Shown piece by piece: positions 7,310 to 16,958 of a DNA stretch of 49,190 nt. The position numbers were made by a program, and so were the translations under genes. This stretch comes from Streptomyces wedmorensis (GTDB lineage: Bacteria; Actinomycetota; Actinomycetes; Streptomycetales; Streptomycetaceae): contig NZ_JNWK01000053.1 in NCBI RefSeq assembly GCF_000716445.1, positions 1-49,190 on the forward strand, given 5' to 3'. The notes below the pieces were generated by a model that did not search any database, was not told where the DNA came from, and saw nothing but the letters and a program-made list of their open reading frames with translations. The first letter of the stretch is position 1. Each line of letters opens with the position of its first letter.

Positions 7310-8677
7310 GTGACCACCACGCACGATCAGACCCCACCGCCCCCGCCCCACGGCGACCCGCCCCGCGACCGACCCGCCGGCCCCGAGGCCCTCGCCCCTC
7401 CGCACGCTGACGGCCCACCCGCCAGGCCCCCGTTGTGGGACCGGCGCTTCACCCTCTACTTCACCGCCCGCACGGTCTCGCTCGTGGGCGACGCGATGAT
7501 GCCGGTGGCCGCCGCCCTCGCCGTCGGCGCCCTCTACGGGATCTCCGGCGTCGGCTTGGTCCTCGGCGTCTGGACGGGGACGTTCGTCCTCCTGGTCCTG
7601 TTCGGCGGAGTGTTCGCCGACCGGTTCGGCGCGCGCCGGATGATGGTGGGCGCGGACCTCGTACGGGTGCTCACCCAGGGCGTGCTGGCCGCGGCGTTCT
7701 TCACCGGCCCACCGCCGTTCTGGCTGCTCGTGACCACGGCGGCCGTGGCCGGTGCGGCCGTCGCGATGTTCCTGCCGGGGGTCAACGGGATGGTCCCGCT
7801 GGTCGCCCGCGACCCGCAGCGGGCCAACGCCACGCTCAAGGTGGCCGACGCCCTCGCCCACCTCCTCGGCCCGGCCTCGGCCGGACTCCTGATCGCGCTG
7901 ACCAGCGCCGGAACCGTGTACGCCATCGACGCCGGCACCTTCCTGCTCAGCGCCCTGTGCCTGGCGCTCATCCGCCTCGCCCCCGGAGGGGCGTCCGCCG
8001 ACGGCACGACCGGAGCCGACACGACGGTTCCCAGGTCGAGTTCACTCCGCCGCGACCTGCGCCAGGGCTGGCACGAGTTCCGCTCCCGCACCTGGATGTG
8101 GGCGGTCATCCTCATCTGGGTGGTCTACGGCGTGCTGATCTTCGGACCTCTCGTCCCCCTGAGCTCGGCGCTGATCGGCGACCGTCTCGGGCCGGACGCC
8201 TACGGCCTGGCCGTCTCCTTCCTCGGCGTCGGCACGGTGCTCGGCGGGCTCCTCGCCCTGCGGGCACGCCCGGCCAGGCCGCTGGCCGCCGGCGCAGTGG
8301 CGATGGCGCTGTACACCGCGCTGCCGCTCTGCGTGGCCCTGGACGCCGGACTGCCCGGACTGCTCGCGGGCCACGCGCTCGGCGGCGGAGCCTTGGCGTT
8401 CTGGTCGGTCATGTGGGCCACCAGCGTGCAGACCCACACCCCGCCCGCGGTGCTCAACCGCGTCACCGCTTACGAGTTGGCCGGCTCTGTCTCCGGAATC
8501 GCCCTCGGCCAGATACTCGCGGGACCGGCCACCACCCTGTTCCCGCCGGGCGGGCTCCTCCTCGTCTCCGCGGGCACCTGCCTGGCCGGCAGCGTGGCGC
8601 TGCTCGCGACCCCGGCCATCCGCGGACTGCGCCGTGCGGGTCCCCCGCACGATGCCGCGCCCCCGGTGGGCGACTGA
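7310..8677 (+). CDS. MFS transporter, macrolide-efflux (MFS_3) type
   Basis: This 455-residue protein starts at GTG 7310 (VTTTHDQTPPPPPHGD); an upstream ATG would overlap the divergent regulator's start. A Pro/His-rich cytoplasmic N-terminus of about 40 residues precedes about 12 hydrophobic segments. The loop motif GGVFADRFGARRMMVGADLVRVLTQG after helix 2, and the layout of the two six-helix halves around SSSLRRDLRQGWHEFRSRTW, match the MFS_3 (MefA-like) exporter group. The substrate is unknown. Its divergent position next to a GlxA-type regulator suggests induction by a small molecule. Confidence 0.85.
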   Translation: MTTTHDQTPPPPPHGDPPRDRPAGPEALAPPHADGPPARPPLWDRRFTLYFTARTVSLVGDAMMPVAAALAVGALYGISGVGLVLGVWTGTFVLLVLFGGVFADRFGARRMMVGADLVRVLTQGVLAAAFFTGPPPFWLLVTTAAVAGAAVAMFLPGVNGMVPLVARDPQRANATLKVADALAHLLGPASAGLLIALTSAGTVYAIDAGTFLLSALCLALIRLAPGGASADGTTGADTTVPRSSSLRRDLRQGWHEFRSRTWMWAVILIWVVYGVLIFGPLVPLSSALIGDRLGPDAYGLAVSFLGVGTVLGGLLALRARPARPLAAGAVAMALYTALPLCVALDAGLPGLLAGHALGGGALAFWSVMWATSVQTHTPPAVLNRVTAYELAGSVSGIALGQILAGPATTLFPPGGLLLVSAGTCLAGSVALLATPAIRGLRRAGPPHDAAPPVGD

Positions 8678-8774
8678 GCCGGGCTTCACCGACGCCGACG
8701 CCGACGGGGTCCTGGGGAACGGGAGAAGGGGGAGGCGCAGAGGACCGCGCGCGCCGGATCGGGGCGCGGCGGGC

Positions 8775-11700
8775 TCACCGTCCGCCCAGGTCCGTGACGT
8801 ACGCCGCCTCCCTGACCTCCAGTTCCGGATGGCGGCGCAGTTCGACGACGGCCGCACGGCAGGAGTCCGGCCAGTCCTTCCGGACCCCGAGCGCGGTGAC
8901 GAGGCCGACGGCGAGAAGGCCCTCGACGAGACGGCCCTCGGAGGCCAGGACGCGGACCGCCGCGAGGGCGGGGGAGAGGTCGTGGAGCGGATCGCCGTAC
9001 TGGTGCGCCTCTTCCAGGTCCTCGGCCACCCGCACGGCGAGGACGGGACGGCCTTCGGTCGCCGCCGCCAACTCCCGCAGCGAGAAGATCAGTTCGGCCT
9101 CGGTGGAGGTCAGGTCGACGGCCCGGACGAGGAGGGCGGTGCGGGCGGCGGTGACCGCCGGCTCGGTCGCGAGCCGACGCGCCAGGACGGCGCACATGCG
9201 GGGGTCCCGGATCGACGAGCCGAGGAGCGAGTCCAGACGACGACGTGCGGGCAGGTCCCCGCCCCGCCCGCCGCCCTCCGGCTCGCCGGCCGCGACGACC
9301 GCCAGGAGCCGGTCCACGACGTCGCCGAGGAGGCTGCCGGGTGCCACGCCACCGATGGGGTGGGGAAGTCCGGACTGCGCCAGTTCCACCAGCCCGTGGC
9401 ACGCCCGCCACCCGGCCAGAGGGGAGGCCGGGTCGGTGTAGACGTCGGCCAGCGCCGCGCCTGCCCCCGGCGCGTACCGCGCCCAGTCGCGGAGGCCGTA
9501 GAGGGCTTGCTCCGCCGTCTGCTCCTCGGCCACGAAGGGCAACCGGGCGACGAGCTCCCCGTAGCGCGACCGGTGGGCCGGGAGCAGATCCGCAGGCCCC
9601 ACTTCGAGGAGCATGCGGCGGGACGCGTCCGGCCCGTCGGCGACGGCGGATTCGAGCAGTGCCCACATCTCCTCGGCGGGCAGCAGCGTCGAGGCCAGAC
9701 CGACGACGGTGGCGTGCACGTCGGGGTGGACACCAGGAGCGCGGCCCACCGCGTACAGGAGCTCGATCGCGGCTCCCGGAGGCAGGTGCCGGGCGGCGAG
9801 CCGGGCGGCCGCCTTCCTGACGGTCACCTTCACGCCGTTCTCGCGGGTCAGGACGTCACGGAGCAGGGCCGCGACCCTGCTGGGCCGGGCGTGGGCGGCG
9901 GCACGGGCGGCGGCGGACCATGCGGCCGCGGCCCGGTCGTCACCGAGGTGGCCGAGCAGGGCGGGGAGAGCCGAGGCCGGGTCGTCCGTGTCGGCGGCCG
10001 CGTCGAGAGCCGCTGCCGCCAGGGCCGCCGCCGTCAGGTCCGCCTCGGCACGGCCGACGGGGGAACCCACCGTGCCCTCGGTGCCCACCGCGCCACTCTC
10101 GCCCGCCGCACCCGTCACGTCGTCGGCCTCCGCCGCGGCCGGTACGAAGTCGGCGTACCGGCCGAGCAGGGCGCGCCCGTGCTCCGGCACCGAAGCCACC
10201 GAACGGAGCAGCCCGGCACGTTCGTCGAGGCCCCGACCGGGATCGGCGACGACGGCCGAGGCCAGCCGGACCGCCGCCTCCTGCTGCCGGGGCAGCCACC
10301 GGTCGGCGTACCGGAAAGGAGGCAGCGGCCGGACAGTCCCCGCCACCGGGAACCGGCCGTCCGAAGGCGGGAGTCCGACCAGCGCGCGATCCAGCAGGTC
10401 GGAGCGCTCCGAGGCCACGACAGCGAGCACCTCGGGCAGGAAGACGGCGGAAGGTTCCCACGCGAGCAGCTCCGCCACGCGACCGCCTCGGGTCGCCGGG
10501 TCGCCCAGCCAGGCCGCGGCGACCTTGCCGAAGACAGCGTCGGGGCAGGTGCGCAAGGCCTGTTCGAGGCGGTCCTGGAGTTCGGGAATCCGGTAGGCGT
10601 GGCGTCCGCACGACGTGACCAGCGAGAGCAGGGGAGAGACGTCGCCGCGCGAGGCGGCCCGGTCCAGCCACGGGCCCAGGGCGTCGAGCACGGCCCGCGT
10701 CCCGCCGTCGCGCAGCACGCCGCCGATACGGCCGAGATCCACCCTTCCGGTGTGCGCGGTCAGCGCCTCCAGGACGCGTACGGCCGTCCGGAGGGCGGCG
10801 CCACCAGAGGCGCCCGCGGGTGCGTCCGGGCCGGCGGCGGCGACGCTGCCGACCGCGGCCGCTTCCCCGGCGGCGGCGAGCAAGTTCACGGCCAGGGTCC
10901 CGATGGTCCTCCGCGTCGCCGACGAGCTGTCCCGTGCCCTCAGGGCATCCAGGCACAGCTTCTCCAGGGACACGGCCCCGATGACGCCCCCGGTGGGCGT
11001 GCCGGACTCGGTGGCCGCCACGAGCAGCGGTGCCGGGAGGTCGGCGACGGCGGACAGCGCCTCCTCGCGCACGGGGTCACGGTCGTTGGCCACTCGGCCC
11101 GCGGCCAGCGCGAGGACCTCCGCCACCTGTTCCGGATCACGCGTGAGGTCCGCGTTGACCATCAGCCGGTCCCAGAGCGTCCCGCGCTCCTCGGCGTCAC
11201 CGGTGCCGAGGGCGCGCAGCAGCTCGGGACGCGCCTCGGCGGGCGGCAGCAGGGCGAGCAGGCCCCACAGGTCCCAGCCCGAGTGGGGTTCCGCGCGCAT
11301 CTCCTCGACCGCCGCACGGACACGGACGTGCCGCTCGGCGGCCGGCAGCGGGACGAGCACCCGTTCATGCGCGTGGCGAGCGAGGCGCGGACCACCCGCG
11401 GCGATGACGGCGTCCACGAACCCCGCCCGACGCGCCGGCGGCACCGACCGCACCAGCACGGCGAAGGCCTCCCGGTGGAACCACCGGGCCCCCACCGCGG
11501 GCAGGGACGGCGGATCCGCCGCCACCAGCTTCCGTATCACGGCACGGCCGGGCGTCCGCTCCCACCGAGCGGCCGCCCGACGCGGGTCGGCGAGCCAGCG
11601 CGCGACCCGCTCGGCGTCCACCGACACGAGGGCGCCGAGACAGTCGTTCACCGGCCCCGGCAGGTTGTCGGGGCCGTACCGCTCCAGCAGCTCCAGCACG

Positions 11701-12359
11701 CGCGCCGGCGCGGCGGGCACAGCGGCCGCGATCGCGGAGGCGTGGCGTGCCCACCAGCGTTCGCGCGACCGCAGCGGCAGGTCGCGCAGTTCCCGCTCCA
11801 CGTGGTCGAGAACGACGACGGGATGCCGGACGGCCAGCGTGCTCCAGTCCTCGAACGCCAGCGCCCCGGCCAGTTCGGGCAGCAGCCGCGCGGCGAACTC
11901 GGTCGAGCACCCCGGCAGCAGGCGTGCCGCGTCCCGGTCGCCGTACGCCGTACGCACCCGCAGCGCCAGCCGCTCGGCGAGTCCAGGCCGCCGACCGTCG
12001 CGCAGCAGACGAGCGAGGTCGGCGCGGACCACGGCGGGTGCGTCGTCGTACGCGGCCTCGATCGCGGCCTCCGGGACGGGCAGTCGCCTGGCGCCGCGGA
12101 GCGCGTACCGGCGCACCACCGGGTCGGGGTCCCCGAGCCGCGCCGCCAGATGATGCGACTCCCCGGCGGTCAGGGCCGCGAGCGCGGCGAGCCGGCGTTC
12201 GTACGAACCGCGCCCGTCCAAGGCCGCGAGCAGCGGCCGCAGTTCACCTCGGGCGGCGAGCCGATGCGCCGTGACGGCGGTGTACCGGAGCCGGCCGGTG
12301 TGGGACAGGGAGTCGAGGGCGGCGAGAAACTCGTCTGCGCAAGAGATCATCGCGGGCAT
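8775..12359 (-). CDS. Giant alpha-helical repeat (HEAT-like) protein
   Basis: This 1194-residue protein starts MPAMISCADEFLAALDSLSHTG; ATG 12350 is an equal alternative. It is Ala/Leu/Arg-rich and built throughout of short amphipathic helix pairs (AALAALTAGESHHLAARLGDPDPVVRRYALRGARRL near the start; LEVREAAYVTDLGG at the end), the pattern of HEAT-type solenoids. There is no signal peptide, membrane helix, nucleotide-binding motif or catalytic signature. Low-complexity stretches occur near residues 500-530 and 740-790. It probably acts as a cytoplasmic scaffold. The 1260-codon frame on the opposite strand is a GC-bias shadow. It stands alone, with no obvious partner. Confidence 0.8.
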   Translation of the reverse strand: MPAMISCADEFLAALDSLSHTGRLRYTAVTAHRLAARGELRPLLAALDGRGSYERRLAALAALTAGESHHLAARLGDPDPVVRRYALRGARRLPVPEAAIEAAYDDAPAVVRADLARLLRDGRRPGLAERLALRVRTAYGDRDAARLLPGCSTEFAARLLPELAGALAFEDWSTLAVRHPVVVLDHVERELRDLPLRSRERWWARHASAIAAAVPAAPARVLELLERYGPDNLPGPVNDCLGALVSVDAERVARWLADPRRAAARWERTPGRAVIRKLVAADPPSLPAVGARWFHREAFAVLVRSVPPARRAGFVDAVIAAGGPRLARHAHERVLVPLPAAERHVRVRAAVEEMRAEPHSGWDLWGLLALLPPAEARPELLRALGTGDAEERGTLWDRLMVNADLTRDPEQVAEVLALAAGRVANDRDPVREEALSAVADLPAPLLVAATESGTPTGGVIGAVSLEKLCLDALRARDSSSATRRTIGTLAVNLLAAAGEAAAVGSVAAAGPDAPAGASGGAALRTAVRVLEALTAHTGRVDLGRIGGVLRDGGTRAVLDALGPWLDRAASRGDVSPLLSLVTSCGRHAYRIPELQDRLEQALRTCPDAVFGKVAAAWLGDPATRGGRVAELLAWEPSAVFLPEVLAVVASERSDLLDRALVGLPPSDGRFPVAGTVRPLPPFRYADRWLPRQQEAAVRLASAVVADPGRGLDERAGLLRSVASVPEHGRALLGRYADFVPAAAEADDVTGAAGESGAVGTEGTVGSPVGRAEADLTAAALAAAALDAAADTDDPASALPALLGHLGDDRAAAAWSAAARAAAHARPSRVAALLRDVLTRENGVKVTVRKAAARLAARHLPPGAAIELLYAVGRAPGVHPDVHATVVGLASTLLPAEEMWALLESAVADGPDASRRMLLEVGPADLLPAHRSRYGELVARLPFVAEEQTAEQALYGLRDWARYAPGAGAALADVYTDPASPLAGWRACHGLVELAQSGLPHPIGGVAPGSLLGDVVDRLLAVVAAGEPEGGGRGGDLPARRRLDSLLGSSIRDPRMCAVLARRLATEPAVTAARTALLVRAVDLTSTEAELIFSLRELAAATEGRPVLAVRVAEDLEEAHQYGDPLHDLSPALAAVRVLASEGRLVEGLLAVGLVTALGVRKDWPDSCRAAVVELRRHPELEVREAAYVTDLGGR

Positions 12360-12365
12360 TGTGCC

Positions 12366-12620
12366 TCACCGCCCCGAAACCGCCCCACCGAATATCGACG
12401 ACCTCCCAGACCATGACGGCGGCCCTCCAGCGGCCCCGTCCGCCGCCTGCGCCGCGCGCCCGAAGTCCGCGGTGCCGGCGACGCCCAGCCAGTGGTCCCG
12501 TACGTACGCGCGCAGCAGTGCCTCCATCGCCGGGCCGCCCAGGGCGCGCTCCAGATCGTGCAGGGCGCGGGCGCCGCGCAGCGCTCCCGTGCTGCGCCAT
12601 GTGCTCCCCCTGTGACGGTC
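12366..12620 (-). pseudogene. Relic of a gluzincin/M1-aminopeptidase-like C-terminus
   Basis: One minus-strand frame ending at a TGA at 12366-12368 encodes GARALHDLERALGGPAMEALL followed by RAYVRDHWLGVAGTADFGRA. That is the pattern seen near the C-terminus of M1-family peptidases (ALHxLxxxLGxxAMxxLLRxYV ... DF). No start, signal or zinc motif (HEXXH) is present, and the frame degrades into unrelated sequence on both sides. It is best read as the last remnant of a deleted gene. The match is by eye and could be coincidental. Confidence 0.4.
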
Positions 12621-12742
12621 ACGCGAGTACGGCGGCCGCGGCCTGGCGGCTGCCGAAACTCCCGGATCGTACCCGCCGGATCAGAGGCGGGCGGCGGCTC
12701 GGGCTCGCCGGGCGATGCGGGCCGGTGCGTAGGGTTGCCGGA

Positions 12743-13675
12743 ATGATCGCCATGCCAGAGGAGTTCGCCCGGTGCACCGTCGACCGGGAGGGGGAGCCGG
12801 GGGCGGCCTGGCTCGCCGGGCTGCCCGGGATCGTGGAGGAGCTGCTGGAACGGTGGGAGTGCGAGCCGGACGGCGAGGTGATGCACGGAGGCGTCGGCGT
12901 CGTCGTCCCGGTACGGCGGCGGGCACGGGAGAGCGCCGTCCTGAAGGTGTCGTTCCCGCATCCCGGCAACATCCACGAGCCGGACGCGTTCGAGGCCTGG
13001 GGCGGCCGCGGCGCCGTCCGGCTGCACGAGCGTGACGACGCGCGTTTCGCGATGCTCCTCGAGCGGGTCCGGTCGTCGACCCTCGCGGACGTCGAGGACG
13101 GCGACGAGGTGGTGACGGTCGCCGGACGTCTCAACCGCCGCCTGGCCGTCCCCGCACCGCCCGGCCTGCCCCGGCTGCGCGAACGGGCCGACGCCTGGGA
13201 GGAGGAGCTGCGCAGGGACGCCGAGGAGCTGCCCCACGCGCTGCCGCGCGAGGTACTGGACGCCGCCCTGGCGACCGTACGCGAGTTGGGCCGCGGCCGG
13301 CCCGACACCCTCGTCCACGGCGACCTCCACGCCCGGAACATCCTGCGCGCCGACCGGGAACCGTGGCTGGCCGTCGACCCCAAGGGGTACGCGGGAGACC
13401 CCGCCTACGACGGCGGCACCCTGCTGAAGTCCCGGGCCCTGACGCTCCTCGACGCGCATGACCTGACCAAGGCCGTCCACCGCGTCCTGGACGTGTTCGC
13501 CGAGGCCGCGGAGCTCGACCGTGAACGCGTCCGGCGGTGGGCCCAGTTCCACGCCGTCCAAGCCGCGTTCTGGGGCCGCCGCCACGGCTTCCGCATCGCC
13601 CGCGACGGATCAAGCCTGCACCGGCTGACACGGTTCGCCGACCGCCTGGCGGAGCTGCTCGCCGCACACTCCTGA
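12743..13675 (+). CDS. Streptomycin 6-kinase-like (APH(6)/hydroxyurea) phosphotransferase
   Basis: This 310-residue protein starts MIAMPEEFARCTVDREGEPGAAWLAGLPGI; ATG 12752 is possible. It follows the APH(6)/hydroxyurea kinase pattern: an N-lobe with VLKVSFPHPGNIHEPDAFEAWGG and the catalytic loop LVHGDLHARNILRA, with the metal-binding AVDPKGYAGDPAYDGG in place of the usual DFG. The ending WAQFHAVQAAFWGRRHGF is also typical. Known members phosphorylate streptomycin or hydroxyurea and confer self-resistance. Streptomycetes carry many homologues with no known substrate and no biosynthetic genes are near, so resistance is only a possibility. Confidence 0.8.
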   Translation: MIAMPEEFARCTVDREGEPGAAWLAGLPGIVEELLERWECEPDGEVMHGGVGVVVPVRRRARESAVLKVSFPHPGNIHEPDAFEAWGGRGAVRLHERDDARFAMLLERVRSSTLADVEDGDEVVTVAGRLNRRLAVPAPPGLPRLRERADAWEEELRRDAEELPHALPREVLDAALATVRELGRGRPDTLVHGDLHARNILRADREPWLAVDPKGYAGDPAYDGGTLLKSRALTLLDAHDLTKAVHRVLDVFAEAAELDRERVRRWAQFHAVQAAFWGRRHGFRIARDGSSLHRLTRFADRLAELLAAHS

Positions 13676-13849
13676 CCACAGCGGCGGAAGCCGCCCCGAG
13701 CGCCGCCGCCCGGACGGGATTCCTTTGGGATTCCCGGGGCGAACCGTGGTGAATTCGGTAAGGCGCCGTCACAGAACCGTGAAGCACGCGCGCGAACCTG
13801 GAGTCCACCACAGCGCGGATCGCGCGCTGACATCGGGGGGAGCACCGCC

Positions 13850-14503
13850 ATGAGCACCGTTCGCAGAGCAGCCGTCGTCCTCGTCGCCGCCTCCGCACTG
13901 GCCCTGACCGCCTGCGGGCCCTCCGAGGACGGCGCCGCCGGCGGCACCGAAGTGCCGACCGCGGCACCCACCGCCTCGGGCGCCCCGTCCACGCCGGCGG
14001 AGCCGACGCCGTCCTCGCCCGCCAAGACGTCGAAGCCCGCCAAGCCGACGACGCCCTCCGAGCCGGGCACGCCGTCGACCGACCCGGACTACGACGTCTT
14101 CCCCTGCAGCACCTACGACGTGACGTTCACCGCGAGCCTGGCCGAGCCCACGACCAGCAGCTACCTGCTGAAGATCACCAACAAGTCCGGAAAGCCGTGC
14201 CGGGTCCTCGGCCACCCCGTCGTCACCTTCGGCGACCTCGACGGACAGGCCACGGAGCGCGGCGCCGCCCCCGGCATCGAGGACGCGATCCGCCTCGCAC
14301 CGGGCCAGTCCGCCTACGCCGGCCTCATGGGCGGCCTGAAGACCTCCAAGAGCAAGACGGTCTCCTCGATCGCGATGACCATGAACACCGAATCCGACCT
14401 GACGCAGGTGCCGCTCAAGGCCTCGACGCCCGGTCTGAACGTCTCCGACGACAACTCCGTCACCCCGTGGGTGGACAACGCCGAGGACGCGCTCAGCCTG
14501 TAG
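13850..14503 (+). CDS. DUF4232 lipoprotein
   Basis: This 217-residue protein has a lipoprotein signal: positive MSTVRRA, hydrophobic core, lipobox LTAC (C22). A Ser/Thr/Pro/Ala/Lys linker (about 25-80) leads into the DUF4232 domain (about 85-215: FPCSTYDVTFTASLAEP ... SYLLKITNKSGKPCRVLGHP ... IRLAPGQSAYAGL), with a likely C-C disulfide between CSTYD and PCRVLG. It is preceded by GGGGGGAGC. It should be anchored to the outer face of the membrane. DUF4232 proteins have no established function. Confidence 0.85.
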   Translation: MSTVRRAAVVLVAASALALTACGPSEDGAAGGTEVPTAAPTASGAPSTPAEPTPSSPAKTSKPAKPTTPSEPGTPSTDPDYDVFPCSTYDVTFTASLAEPTTSSYLLKITNKSGKPCRVLGHPVVTFGDLDGQATERGAAPGIEDAIRLAPGQSAYAGLMGGLKTSKSKTVSSIAMTMNTESDLTQVPLKASTPGLNVSDDNSVTPWVDNAEDALSL

Positions 14504-14543
14504 GCGGGACTTCCACTTCGTCGGTGCTGCCTCTGTGCAGCGG

Positions 14544-14583
14544 GTGTCGGCGCGCGCCCACACCCGCCGGCACCCGCCGACAC
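14544..14583 (+). terminator. Possible stem-loop after the DUF4232 gene
   Basis: GTGTCGGCG and CGCCGACAC pair perfectly over 9 bases across a 22-base loop, 40 bases beyond the lipoprotein stop. The loop is long and there is no U-run, so it is a weak terminator candidate. Confidence 0.35.
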
Positions 14584-14642
14584 ACATGTGGGCATGCCTA
14601 AATCGCTGCCACCGTACCGGTGTTGAGCGGTAGACAGCCGAA

Positions 14643-15118
14643 GTGGAAAAGACTCTCGCATTCACGGATCTGCTGCGGCTGATCGACGGACGGTCGACCG
14701 CCTTCCGCGCCGCGGTGGCCGCCGCGCCCAGCCTCGACGTACCAGTGCCGACCTGCCCCGAGTGGACGCTGCTCGACCGGTTGGCCGCGTCCACGCGGGA
14801 GCTGCTGGACGCACTGGAGGAGGCCGGGCCGGATCGCGGCTGCTGGACGTGGTGGGAGACGCCGCAGTCGCCCCGGACCTGTGGCGCCGTCGCCCGGCAC
14901 CAGCTCCAGGAGACAGCGGTGCACACCTACGACGCCCAGATCACCGTGGGTGCCCGGCAGCCGCTGCCGGAGGACGTGGCACTCGACGGTGTCGACGAGT
15001 TCCTGTCCACCTGCTGCGCGACCACGACCCCCTGGCCTCACAAGCCCGGTCCCATCGACTTCCACGCCACCGAGGGACACTCATGGCGCCTGTCGCTCGA
15101 CGCCGACGGCGCCCCACC
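14643..15118 (+). pseudogene. Broken maleylpyruvate-isomerase family mycothiol-dependent enzyme
   Basis: The start (GTG, MEKTLAFTDLLRLIDGRSTA), the family motif VPTCPEWTLLD and the C-terminal motif ARHQLQETAVHTYDAQITVG place it in the mycothiol-dependent maleylpyruvate isomerase (MDMPI/DinB) family. Intact homologues have about 35-40 residues between PEWTL and LAAST, including the histidine of the D-L-x-x-H-L-G motif. Here the two are fused (PEWTLLDRLAASTRELL), an in-frame internal deletion that removes that ligand. After WRLSLDADGA the sequence no longer resembles the family. The frame stays open only because it runs antisense through the acyl-CoA dehydrogenase gene. The product, if made, should be inactive. 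Confidence 0.7.
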
Positions 15119-15233
15119 TGGTACGGCCCCGGGCCGGACTCCCCGTCCGGACCGCCCCCGGGGGAAGGGGGCGACCCGTGTCAGCGGAGAAGGAGGCCCT
15201 CAGGAGCCCTGGGCGAGACGAACCCGGACGGAC

Positions 15234-16958
15234 TCAGGGCGCCATCTCGTACGTACCCGACAGCGCCTCGACGCGCTGCCACACGCGCTCCGACCGTGCC
15301 TCGTCGACGACGGGGCGCCGGACGGCGCCGAGCGCCCAGAGCTGCTGCTGCTCGGTCGCGGAGTCCTTGCCGTGGAGTTCGACCGCGTGCGCGGAGAAGT
15401 CGCGGACGAGGACGGCGAACAGCTCGTCGAGCACGTCCTCGTCCAGGCCGGTCAGGGCGGCCTGCTCCAGGACCAGCTGTCCGTGGACGACGAGCGCGAA
15501 GAGCTGGCCGACGGCGAGGAGGAGGTCGAGGTCGCGGCTCTGCTTCTCGTCGGGTGCCGCCTTGAGGACGAACTCGCAGAGCGCGTCGGCCTGTTCGCGG
15601 AAGCGGGCGACGTTGGGCAGGTGGGCGTACGCGTCGTAGGCCGCGCGCCAGTCGTGGAAGCGCACCGAGCCGAGCCCGCGGGCCGGACCTTGGCGGAAGA
15701 GGAACGTGTCGTCGGCCGCGTCCAGACGCGTCGGAACGGGCTCGTACGCGACCGGGTCGAGAAGGTGGTTGCGCATGAACTTCAGGATCAGCGCCAGGTT
15801 GACGTGGACCGTGCCCTCCAGCTTGGGCAGACCGCGGATCTCCACGGCGGCCTGGGCGAAGTAGTTGTCCTTCTCGAAGCCCTTGGCGGCGATGACGTCC
15901 CACATCAGGTCGATGACCTTCTCGCCCTCGGTCGTCACCTTCATCTTCGTCATCGGGTTGAAGAGGAGGTAACGGCGGTCCTCGGGGCCCGCGGTCCGGA
16001 AGTAGTCGACGGCACGGTCGCTGAACAGCTTCATGCCGACGAGCCGCACGTACGCGTCCGTCAACTCGCGCCGCACGTGCGGGAAGGCGGTGACCGGCCG
16101 GCCGTACAGGATGCGGTTCTGCGCGTGGGTGACGGCCTCGTACATCGCGTGCTCGCAGATGCCGATCGAGGCGGTGCACAGGTTGAACTTGCCCACGTTG
16201 ACCGTGTTGAGGGCGGCGTCGAACGCCGCGCGGCCGGTGTGCAGGACGTCCTCGGCGGCGACCGGGTACTCCTCCAGGCGGAACTCGCTGACGTACTTCG
16301 AGGAGTCCACCACGTTCTTCACGAGGTGGTACGCCGGGTGGCGGCTGTCGGCGGCGAAGAAGACGTATCCCTCCGGCCCCTCGACGTCCGTCCGGCGGCC
16401 GAACACGGACACGAGCCCGGCCGCGTTGCCGTTGCCGATGTAGTACTTGGAGCCGGTCGCGCGGAAACCGCCCTCGCCGTCGGGCTCCAGGAGCATGTCC
16501 GTCGAGTAGATGTCGGCGCCGTGGGACTTCTCGGAGAGGCCGAACGCGAACACCTCGCCCTGGCCGAGGAGTTCGGCGGCACGAGCGCGCGCTTCGGCGT
16601 TGTCGCTCTGCCACACCGGCCCGAGACCCAGGATGGTGACCTGCCACGCGTACCAGTAGTCGAGCCCGTAGAACCCGAGGATCTCGTTCAGCGCCGCGAT
16701 GCGCGCCGTGTCCCACCGCTTGTCGCCCTCGCCCTCGCCCGCGTCGGACGACGGGGTCAGGAACGTCGCGAACAACCCCTCCTCCGCCGCGAACGCGAGG
16801 AAGTCCCCGAGCCACGCCCGGGTCCGGTAGTCCTCGATGATCCGGCGCTTCCCCCGCGCCTCGAACCAGTCGACGGTCGCACGCAGCAGCCGACGGGTCT
16901 CCGGGTCGAAGTGCGCGGGGTCGTAGGTGTGCGGGTTGAACAGCAGCTGGTCGGCCAT
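15234..16958 (-). CDS. Acyl-CoA dehydrogenase/oxidase family protein
   Basis: The protein has 574 residues, longer than the usual ~380-residue acyl-CoA dehydrogenases and close to acyl-CoA oxidase-like members. Visible motifs include FAFGLSEKSHGADIYSTD (substrate/FAD-binding middle region), GGFRATGSKYYIGNGNAAGLVSVFGR, and the C-terminal helical domain RPVTAFPHVRRELTDAYVRLVGMKLFSDRAVDYF. It should oxidise an acyl-CoA-like substrate with FAD in the cytoplasm; substrate unknown. It lies 172 bases downstream of, and in the same direction as, the PadR gene, so a PadR-repressed unit is likely. The ATG start MADQLLFNPHTYDP fits homologues. Confidence 0.88.
   Translation of the reverse strand: MADQLLFNPHTYDPAHFDPETRRLLRATVDWFEARGKRRIIEDYRTRAWLGDFLAFAAEEGLFATFLTPSSDAGEGEGDKRWDTARIAALNEILGFYGLDYWYAWQVTILGLGPVWQSDNAEARARAAELLGQGEVFAFGLSEKSHGADIYSTDMLLEPDGEGGFRATGSKYYIGNGNAAGLVSVFGRRTDVEGPEGYVFFAADSRHPAYHLVKNVVDSSKYVSEFRLEEYPVAAEDVLHTGRAAFDAALNTVNVGKFNLCTASIGICEHAMYEAVTHAQNRILYGRPVTAFPHVRRELTDAYVRLVGMKLFSDRAVDYFRTAGPEDRRYLLFNPMTKMKVTTEGEKVIDLMWDVIAAKGFEKDNYFAQAAVEIRGLPKLEGTVHVNLALILKFMRNHLLDPVAYEPVPTRLDAADDTFLFRQGPARGLGSVRFHDWRAAYDAYAHLPNVARFREQADALCEFVLKAAPDEKQSRDLDLLLAVGQLFALVVHGQLVLEQAALTGLDEDVLDELFAVLVRDFSAHAVELHGKDSATEQQQLWALGAVRRPVVDEARSERVWQRVEALSGTYEMAP

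Noticed and set aside
8634..12416. 1260-codon rightward open frame
   Set aside because: It lies antisense to the helical-repeat gene, is Arg/Gly/Pro-rich with no domain, and arises from third-position GC bias.
3180..13675. A biosynthetic resistance island from the Ere-like, MFS and APH genes
   Set aside because: The genes are in separate units with separate regulators and no biosynthetic enzyme lies between them; each family is widespread outside resistance.
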